Of a DNA stretch of 15,183 nt, positions 8,905 through 15,183 are shown piece by piece. Every line of letters begins with the position of its first letter. Within the stretch, counting starts at the first letter, position 1. Where the stretch lies: positions 1 through 15,183 of the forward strand of contig JAAAUF010000970.1 in assembly GCA_015499985.1 (NCBI GenBank), read 5' to 3'. The notes below the pieces were generated by a model. It had not been told where the DNA came from and ran no database searches. It saw only the letters and a list, made by a program, of their open reading frames with translations. Source of the DNA: Haplosporangium gracile. Its lineage: Eukaryota > Mortierellomycota > Mortierellomycetes > Mortierellales > Mortierellaceae. The position numbers were made by a program, and so were the translations under genes.

Positions 8905-9190
8905 CAAATCGACTTGTATAGATATGTGCGTGGATAAGGACGGTGAACGGTTCGATGCGACATGTCGTTTGTGTGTTCCGTGCTAGCAGTACCTGTGCTC
9001 ACGTGCCGTATTTTTGCCTCTCACAAGCGGCGATGCAAGGGGCTATCAGGCCATGGTCAGCAGATGGTAGAGAAGAACGGCGAAGGCATAAAACAAACAA
9101 GGCAGTCGTAAGAACAAACTCGCCCTGGACTCGTTTCCTCCCTATTTTTTCTTTTTTCTCATTTCTCATTTCTCTTTGACCCTTCGCCAT

Positions 9191-9251
9191 CACTCACACA
9201 AACACACACATACACATACACATACACACACATACACACACATACACATAC
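9191..9251. repeat. CA/ACACAT microsatellite
   Basis: About 60 bp built of ACACAC and ACACAT units with few interruptions. It is simple-sequence DNA and probably length-variable between strains. Confidence 0.9.
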
Positions 9252-9330
9252 AGCTGCAACTGCTCATCCCTCAAGCATTAACCTTTCCTTATAGGAAAAC
9301 GACACGTGTTTATCACCCTCGACCTGCACC

Positions 9331-9350
9331 GAAGGATCACTTGATCCTTC
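9331..9350. repeat. Perfect 9-2-9 inverted repeat
   Basis: Arms GAAGGATCA (9331–9339) and TGATCCTTC (9342–9350) are exact reverse complements with spacer CT. It lies 43 bp before a GTAAGT that may be the donor of a leader intron, so it sits in the presumed leader or promoter of the pseudogene. Confidence 0.8.
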
Positions 9351-9393
9351 TCCGTCACTATTATAGAACAAATCATCCAGTCCACTCACTTTT

Positions 9394-9471
9394 GTAAGTA
9401 AGAATATTAACTTCGCATACGTTATGCCATTTATATAAAAACAGTGTGTTAAATGTACATCTAAGTACCAG
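9394..9471 (+). other. Candidate leader intron of the NACHT–WD40 pseudogene
   Basis: GTAAGTAAG begins at 9394 and AAGTACCAG ends at 9471, giving a 78-bp GT–AG unit that would end just 6 nt before the ATG at 9478. Both ends match fungal splice sites. If real, the ancestral gene had an intron in its leader. No transcript evidence is available. Confidence 0.4.
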
Positions 9472-9477
9472 GTCCCT

Positions 9478-11160
9478 ATGAACCAGCACGGCGAAGACGA
9501 CGTCCTTCACGCTCGTACTCTCAAGGATTCCATGGACGGCGAGTTCTCACCTAAGTCGCCTGCTGGAAACCAGAATGCCTTTGACATTGAGGCTGAGCCA
9601 CAAAGACTATGGTGTCAACAGCTAGGCCAATACAATGGTGCCTTTTATGTCCCTTTTCAGGCCAGATCCAAAATGAAGGTATCCGAAGGTGTTGACAACC
9701 ATCTGTTCTCTTGGATGGACAAGACAATAGATTTTCTGACGAGTAAGAGACAAGTGCTTCTCCTATTAGGTGATCCAGGTACCAGCAAATCGACATTCAA
9801 CCGGCAGCTGGAACATACGCTATGGAATTAATACAAGAGAGGCCGTCCCATTCCTCTACATACCAGCCTGCTTTCCATCGACAATTCAGAGCACGACATG
9901 ACCGTCAAGCAACTGCAGATCCACAACTTTACGGCGAACCAAATCTGGGAGCTCAAGAAGCATCGACAGTTCATCCTTATCTGCGATAGATATGACGAGA
10001 ACCAACTCAAGATCAACCTGCATACAATCAACTGTCTGAATCAAAATCCAGGACGAGTTCTCAGAACTCTTACTAATGAGTGTTGGAGTATATCATATTC
10101 GCCGGACGGTCGATGCATTGGGGTGGGTAGTAGGGATATGGTGGTTCGACTTTATAATGCTCATTCCGGCGAGCTTGCTGTTGTTTTGGACGGCCATGAA
10201 TTGGCTGTTATATCCGTGCAATACTCACCCTCAGAGGGTCAGATAGCTTCAGCAAGCTACGATGACAACGTTCGACTATGGAGTACACTACATACTTCAG
10301 CACCATCGCGTGTGAAAGTAGCCGTTACAGTAGAGTTCACGCCGAATGGTTTACTGGATTCTGTCGTCAATGAGCGATGGATCATTGTATATGCTAGACG
10401 TCAGAGCAAGCTATTTTCACGCATTAACCTTTAGTTGTCGAACTCTACACGTGTTGCACGCAGTGATTTCCCCAGATGACTCAAAGATCGCCTTTAGCTG
10501 TGATGACAGGAGAATTTTGATTTGCGATTCTGAAACTGCAGACACAATAGCCGTTTTTCAAGGTCACCCCAACAGCGCCACAAAGATACTACTCTTCGAA
10601 TGGCCTACAGATCGCGGGGTGCTGTAACGACAAGACGGTGTGACTATGGGACGTTCGGACAGGAGCTCATCACTGCTGGAAGGACATATGGACATGGTGC
10701 TGAGCCTGGCTTGCTCGCCGTTCGAAAGCCATCTGGCGTCTTGCAGCATGGACAACAACGTCATACTGTGGAATACCAAGCCGAGCGAATGCGATCTTGT
10801 TCTTGACAACACTCAAGCCCGGGTTCTGTCCATGCATATTCACCGGATGGAATGTGTATTGTTTCCTGTTCTGGTGGAGCATAAGGTTGTGGAATGCGCA
10901 GTCCATGAAGTGCGTCGTTGTGATTAGGGGCTTCCCGGGATTTTGTTCTTTTCATGGCATGGAGTTTAATGGAGGAATTGTTACAGTTGGCAACAGTGAG
11001 TTCAGAAGGAATCATAAAAAGGGAGGAAGGATACGAAGCTCGACTGACCTGGGACACAAGGCGCCAGGGACTCATCCTAGACGGAGCATGAATCAACGGA
11101 GCAGTCGGTTTGAGCTTCACTAATCTAGAGCTTTTGAAGCAGCATGGTGCAGACTATTAG
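9478..11160 (+). pseudogene. Decayed NACHT–WD40 (NLR-like STAND) protein gene
   Basis: Intact members of this family are cytoplasmic signal-transducing NTPases with a NACHT domain and a WD40 sensor; fungal ones are thought to act in non-self recognition. Here codons 1–117 end in LLLLGDPGTSKSTFNRQLEHTLW, a P-loop whose last Gly is Ser (residue 103, AGC), then TAA at 9829–9831. The same frame resumes and reaches the Walker-B-like FILICDRYDE (9970–9999). About 40 nt later NACHT wording stops and WD40 wording starts (GRVLRTL…SYSPDG…VRLYN), so the middle of the protein is deleted. WD40 repeats then run on across three frames: changes near 10350–10385, 10595, 10665, 10830, 10875 and 11000–11035, with TGA at 10641–10643 and 11089–11091. 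The end reads LELLKQHGADY, TAG at 11158–11160. About 560 codons remain, far below a full-length protein. It cannot make a working product. Confidence 0.88.
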
Positions 11161-11182
11161 GATTCTGTCTCGAAGGAGCACC

Positions 11183-11218
11183 AAAAATATAAAAAAAAAT
11201 AAAAAAAAAAAGAGAAAT
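11183..11218. repeat. A-rich tract after the pseudogene
   Basis: A 36-bp stretch, almost pure A, begins 22 bp after the pseudogene's last stop. It could be random low-complexity sequence or the remnant of a poly(A) tail. The possible leader intron before the pseudogene argues against retroposition. Confidence 0.7.
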
Positions 11219-13919
11219 AGGGCGTTGCCTTCATAGAAGGGACTTGTAGATATTCGAATTTATGTCTCCCCTTGCCTTTGTGACTTTGCCCCTTCTTACT
11301 TTCAGGTACCATCGTCCATCGAGATCAGTGATCACGGTCAACGATGTCTTAATTCCTATTCGTCTCACTTACTGATCATCTTCTTTGTGTGCCATTTTTA
11401 TTTATTTGAATTACAAGGAGAAAATATTTGTCGTGGCAAACGCTGGTTCTCTTGTTATCATGATGTGCTTCCAAAAGACAGTGGGTGTAAAAGCACTGCA
11501 GCTGGTGTGACACGTTTTTCTTTCTATTTTTCAGGCCCGTCCTCCTGCCTCGCTTAGACACGACCGTCAAATTTTACGAAAGCGAGATACCCTCGATTCG
11601 AGATTGTGTCTTTTGTTGTTTTTTTTTTTCTTTCTGATAGACAGAATGTAACATTTTCAAAACTGCTTATTACACATGCATCTTTTTAGCGCTTTTCTGT
11701 GCACTCCCCAGTAAATCGCGCATAATGGGCATTGAAGTTGGCTAGGTTACTGAATATATGAATGCGTCGCGATTTCTCATTATTGACATCAAAAATAATT
11801 GACCGTTGCGGTCCTCATTTTTTTTTTTCATTCGGCTCGAAAAGGTAGTAAACGTGTTTGGTCTCCTCATGCAGTCAAGGGGTCTACTTGAACATCCAGA
11901 ATAGTCGCAAGGAAGGAAATGAACACACTCTAGATATGTCATTAAATGAACCAAAATAATCCGTCATCATGATCTCAGTCCGCCCATCTCCTTCACTCTC
12001 TCCAACAACAACAGAAAAAAAAGTGCGGGAAGAAGGAGTGATTTAGACGCTACAGATTTTGTACAACTGCAAGCGAAGCACAGGAGAAAATAAATAAATT
12101 TGCCCATGTTTCCTTATGCTCGTTAGTGCGAATAGGCGTGCCACTAATTATGTTGCATTGATTGAATTGTGCTTTTGATTGCTTTGCTAAACCCCTGCGT
12201 ATTTTTTCATCACCTGCGCCTTCTGGGGTCGAAATAGCATGCATAGGGGTTGTGAACGAAGGTGGACAACAAAAATCCCCGGTAACCTTACGCCCTACCT
12301 CAGCAACGCTCTTGTTCATGACATCTCTCTCAAGAAAAAAAAGAAAACGAAAAATAGAAGGAAGGAGCTGCTCATCATTACCCTTTACTTGCTCCACCGT
12401 GTTCCCTGTCGATTTAGTACATGTATCTCTCTCTCAAAAAATAAGGTTAAGGTCGAACTGCCTTTTCTTTGCTCTCCCCTTTTTCGTGGCCACTCAACCA
12501 AGAAAATTGTTGTGCAGCCTCGGTATTCATCGTTCATTGGCTGGAACTACAAGCACTTGTCCCTTCTCTCTCACCATACTCTGCTCATCTTGTTCCTTTT
12601 TCGTTGACTGACTGGATGGTCCAGTCCTCCTCTCTCTGTCCATTCATACCTTCCATCCATCTCCGCTTGGTTCACAAAGCCACAATTAGCATAGAAATGG
12701 ACGTCCTGGCGTTCTGTCTTTTTCTTTGTCTCTCATGTTTGATTGTATGAGCCGGAGAAAAGAACGGATGCATGCCGGTTTCATCAACGCCTTCTACCCT
12801 CATACCTCGCACTCCCACACTTCCCCCTGTCTCTCCTTCTCTCGCACAAAACAAAAATGAAAAAAGAAGGTTGGTGAGCTGACTATGGTTCGAGCCCTTC
12901 CCCCTCCAAGAAAAAAAAAATCAACAAAAATCCCTGGTAAACACAAAATGCTCATGAAAGCGCGTATGGTCCAATTGCAATTGAGCATCCGAGCAACGTG
13001 AGAGACCGATAGGGGTCCATCTCTCCCTGGCCCTTCCTCCATTTCCTTGTTTAGGATATTCGACCGCAAAAGTGTGCTTGTACACACACCCTAGTAGGAT
13101 TAGGGAGTAAGATCGCCGTGTGAGTCAGTCTAGAAGGCTTGCTTTTGTCGACTGACGAACGAACAAGCTCCCCCAGTTGCTTGATCAAGGCACTCTCGTG
13201 GGTCGTGGGGGGAAGGAGAGGAGGGATGGAGCGGTTGCTGCCAGTCGAACCAGCATTGTGAAGCGTCATTTTTGTTTTGTTTGTACACCCTGTAGTATTA
13301 CATGATTTTATTACTAACGCCTAGAACGACAGGAACAAAGGATCCGTTGTGAAGATAGACATCTATTTTTTTCCTCTCGTTTTTTTTGTCTTGTCTGGAC
13401 TTGAAAAGGTTCTCCGCACCAATGGTCCTTAACAAGTCGTGACAATAAGCAATATGTAGAGTTTATCATGCCTCATTCCCTCCCATCAAACAAAAGCAGA
13501 GAGATCTCCCTGCCTTATCGATCCAGCAGATTCCTACTCGCTTCGATCCCTTAACCGTCTGGGTGCGCCGTCTCCTCTCCCCCAATTACCCTCTCGCACA
13601 TCCCTACAAAGTCGCTCGCGTTGCATTTGCATGGTTAATGCATGAATGCCGTGTTTGTCTGACCTCTTTCGATTTTCATTCTTCATGGGCACCCTTTGCT
13701 CTGGCGCTTGTCTCTTGCGTGGATGTATGTGTATATGTCAAAGAGAGAGTAAGAGGTGCAGGTTTGTTGTTTACTTGTGAGCAAAGAGTGTCGACTCTCT
13801 TCTTTCTAGTACTATACCTTATGTTGTCTGACTCTATGCAGTGTATGTGTGTGTTTGTACGAGGTATGTGTGTGGTGTGTGGTGTGCGTGGGCGTATTTT
13901 CTTGACTGACTGACAAGGT
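11219..13919. other. Long intergenic region, no firm gene
   Basis: Open frames of 60–150 codons exist on both strands but have low-complexity or unnatural composition and no domains. The one with some merit is on the minus strand at 13051–13269 (72 codons), whose ATG has an AAACAAAAATG context; I treat it as a candidate only. Other contents are a CAATTGCAATTG palindrome at 12972–12983, a GT-rich tract at 13725–13890 and several T- or A-runs. A B-box-like GGTTCGAGCCC near 12886 has no tRNA fold around it. Confidence 0.5.
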
Positions 13920-14574
13920 TCTTGAGTGAGCAACGACCAGTGGATTCCCGGGAGGGGCCAACGTGCACACGCCCACTGTGGCCATTCAAAATCTTATTGT
14001 TCTGGACGAATCTCTTTTTTTTTGGTTTTTTTTCGTTGCTGTAAAAAAGTTGTGAGCTGTTTGTCTCTTGTTGTCGGTATGGCTATTTTCTTATTTTTCT
14101 TGTACAACGACCTTGTTGATTCCTTCAATTCATTATCCTTCCGATGGGTGGTGAACAGGTGGTTAATGGTCTGGTCGTTGTTCGTTGCTTAAGAAAGGAT
14201 GAAGGATCGTTTTTTTTTGGTAATAACTTGAAGGTATTTTCCCCCCTTTTTGCCAGCGTTGGGCGTTGTCCCTCCTTTTATTTTCTTCATTTCTTTTTTG
14301 TCTTTCTTTACCTTCCATTTTTCATTCATAAAGGAACCCTTTTTCCCCTTTCTCCTTTTTTTTTTTTTACTTTTTTTCGTTCTTGGCACCCCCCTCGAAC
14401 CTTCCACAGAGTTCCCTCTTCCTTACTTCTTTGTACATCCTTCATTCATCTTCCATCCTTTACTCCTTTCTGCTCTCCACTTTTGTAACGTCCCTTCTCC
14501 TTCACCCTTCAACTCTCAACCTCCATCCAACCACCCCCCACTTCTTTCTCCTTTACACAATAAATACAACAACG
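13920..14574 (+). promoter_or_regulatory. Pyrimidine-rich promoter and leader of the phosphate transporter gene
   Basis: From about 14250 to 14565 the plus strand is dominated by T and C, including a long T-run near 14357–14368, and it ends with ACAATAAATACAACAACG before the ATG. This is a typical fungal upstream region. Phosphate-starvation promoters in yeast and Neurospora use CACGTG sites for Pho4/NUC-1; I see no perfect CACGTG between about 13300 and the start codon, so that control is not supported by the sequence shown. Confidence 0.5.
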
Positions 14575-14916
14575 ATGAGTAACAACAACTACCACAACCA
14601 ACAACGTCGCCCACAAGAATACGCCATGCAGTCCTTCCCCCAGTCCTTGGAACCACCTCCAAGACGCGGCGGCGTTACTCCAGTATCCACATCCCATAAT
14701 ACTAGACCTCTTTCGCCCACCTACCCCCCTACATCCTTCTCTCCTACCTCTTCTTCTTCCAACTACCCTATTCACTCTACGGCGAGACCGCTGATGAGTA
14801 ATAATGGGCTGAGTGATGGGTATTATGACGGTGTTTCGAGCCCTACACCGGGCTCTGGACCCCATTATAACTCTTCCTCTTCCACCTCCAACAACAACGT
14901 CAACAACGCCCTGAAT

Positions 14917-14954
<38 letters not shown>

Positions 14955-15183
14955 CCAGCAACAGACCACCTCTACAGACTTCTCCCGTGGTGGCTTGTAT
15001 CAAGACGACCCGCGCAGCCGCCGCCTGGACACACTCGCGAAAATCGACAACGCCGATTTCGGATGGTTCCACGTCCGAGCCTGTATGGTCGCCGGTGTTG
15101 GTTTCTTCACTGATGCCTATGATCTCTTCGCCATCAACCTTGTCTCGCCCATGTTGGGGTTTGTGTATTTCGCGGACCAAGGG
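14575..15183 (+). CDS. Pho84-type inorganic phosphate:H+ symporter, 5' part (cut by window end)
   Basis: The 203 codons from the ATG at 14575 are open to the window end. Residues 151–199 read LDTLAKIDNADFGWFHVRAC…GVGFFTDAYDLFAINLVSPMLGFVY, which matches the start of the major-facilitator phosphate:H+ symporter family (fungal PHO84 and relatives). The FFTDAYDLF motif opens transmembrane helix 1 and carries acidic residues conserved in the family and linked to proton coupling. The protein would import phosphate across the plasma membrane. Unusually, about 150 residues precede this core: a Gln/Pro/Ser/Thr-rich part, then 14 consecutive Asn (residues 114–127, thirteen of them AAC), then QQQ. Yeast PHO84 has a much shorter tail there. 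The rest of the twelve-helix protein lies outside. The ATG is preceded by a CA-rich leader; a later in-frame Met (residue 18 or 78) is possible. Confidence 0.9.
14914..14955 (+). repeat. AAC trinucleotide repeat encoding poly-Asn
   Basis: One AAT followed by thirteen perfect AAC codons, then CAG CAA CAG. It is in frame inside the phosphate transporter gene and extends its cytoplasmic N-terminal tail. Repeat length is probably variable between strains. Confidence 0.95.

Larger units (their letters stand above)
8905..9390. other. Intergenic, with a microsatellite and inverted repeats
   Basis: No gene is supported. The stretch contains a CA-type microsatellite (9191–9251), TTTCCT-TAT-AGGAAA (9284–9298), and a perfect 9-2-9 inverted repeat (9331–9350). 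Its right half is likely the former promoter and leader of the broken NACHT–WD40 gene. CACGTG occurs at 9000–9005 and again near 9303. Confidence 0.55.

Noticed and set aside
9176..9397. 73-codon plus-strand open frame with His/Thr runs
   Set aside because: The runs come from translating the CA microsatellite; the remainder is probably leader of the pseudogene.
12162..12611. 149-codon open frame on the plus strand, with a 115-codon frame opposite
   Set aside because: Composition is Ser/Phe/Leu/Cys-rich without domains, both strands are open over the same stretch, and no promoter or splice structure supports either.
12886..12896. GGTTCGAGCCC resembling a tRNA B box
   Set aside because: The flanking bases do not form a T-arm stem, and no matching A box, anticodon arm or acceptor stem is found at the proper distances.
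13624..13650. Imperfect hairpin around GCATTTGCATGGTTAATGCATGAATGC
   Set aside because: The stem is 5+4 bp with an unequal bulge and no associated gene; likely chance.
14509..15180. 223-codon open frame on the minus strand
   Set aside because: It is the shadow of the phosphate transporter gene on the plus strand; its poly-Val stretch is the reverse of the AAC repeat.

Overview
The window looks like nuclear DNA of a filamentous fungus, most likely an early-diverging lineage of the Mortierella type. Three things point there: short GT–AG introns, long pyrimidine-rich leaders before the start codons, and a broken NACHT–WD40 (NLR-like STAND) gene whose wording resembles the large family I associate with Mortierellaceae. 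The lineage is an inference from style, not a database match. Genes are sparse and separated by long AT-rich, low-complexity spacers. I see no tRNA, rRNA, CRISPR array or intact transposon.

Layout. 1–1172: no convincing gene. 1173–3209, minus strand: two long open frames in the SAME reading frame, separated only by one TGA (2637–2639) plus 16 sense codons. They encode a Lys/Glu-rich 190-residue part and a Ser/Thr/Asn-rich 471-residue part, probably one nuclear-type, disordered protein whose gene model is unresolved. 3210–5787: the pyrimidine-rich promoter of that gene, then a long spacer. 5788–6909, minus strand: a two-exon gene for a secreted, eight-cysteine orphan protein; its true start lies in a 28-nt first exon upstream of a 108-bp intron. 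6910–8381: shared divergent intergenic region. 8382–8879, plus strand: a 165-residue four-helix membrane protein, with an AATAAA 20 bp after its stop. 9191–9251: a CA-type microsatellite. 9478–11160, plus strand: a wrecked NACHT–WD40 gene with three in-frame stops, about six frame changes and a missing middle. 11161–14574: mostly empty spacer ending in a pyrimidine-rich promoter. 14575–15183, plus strand: the 5' part of a Pho84-type phosphate:H+ symporter, cut by the window end, with an unusual ~150-residue Asn/Ser/Pro-rich N-terminal extension.

The genes do not form an evident pathway or cluster. I found no clear new multi-gene system. The points most worth a second look are the single in-frame TGA between two long open frames, the decayed NLR-like gene, the extended N-terminus of the phosphate transporter, the secreted cysteine-rich orphan, and two perfect 9-2-9 inverted repeats in upstream regions.
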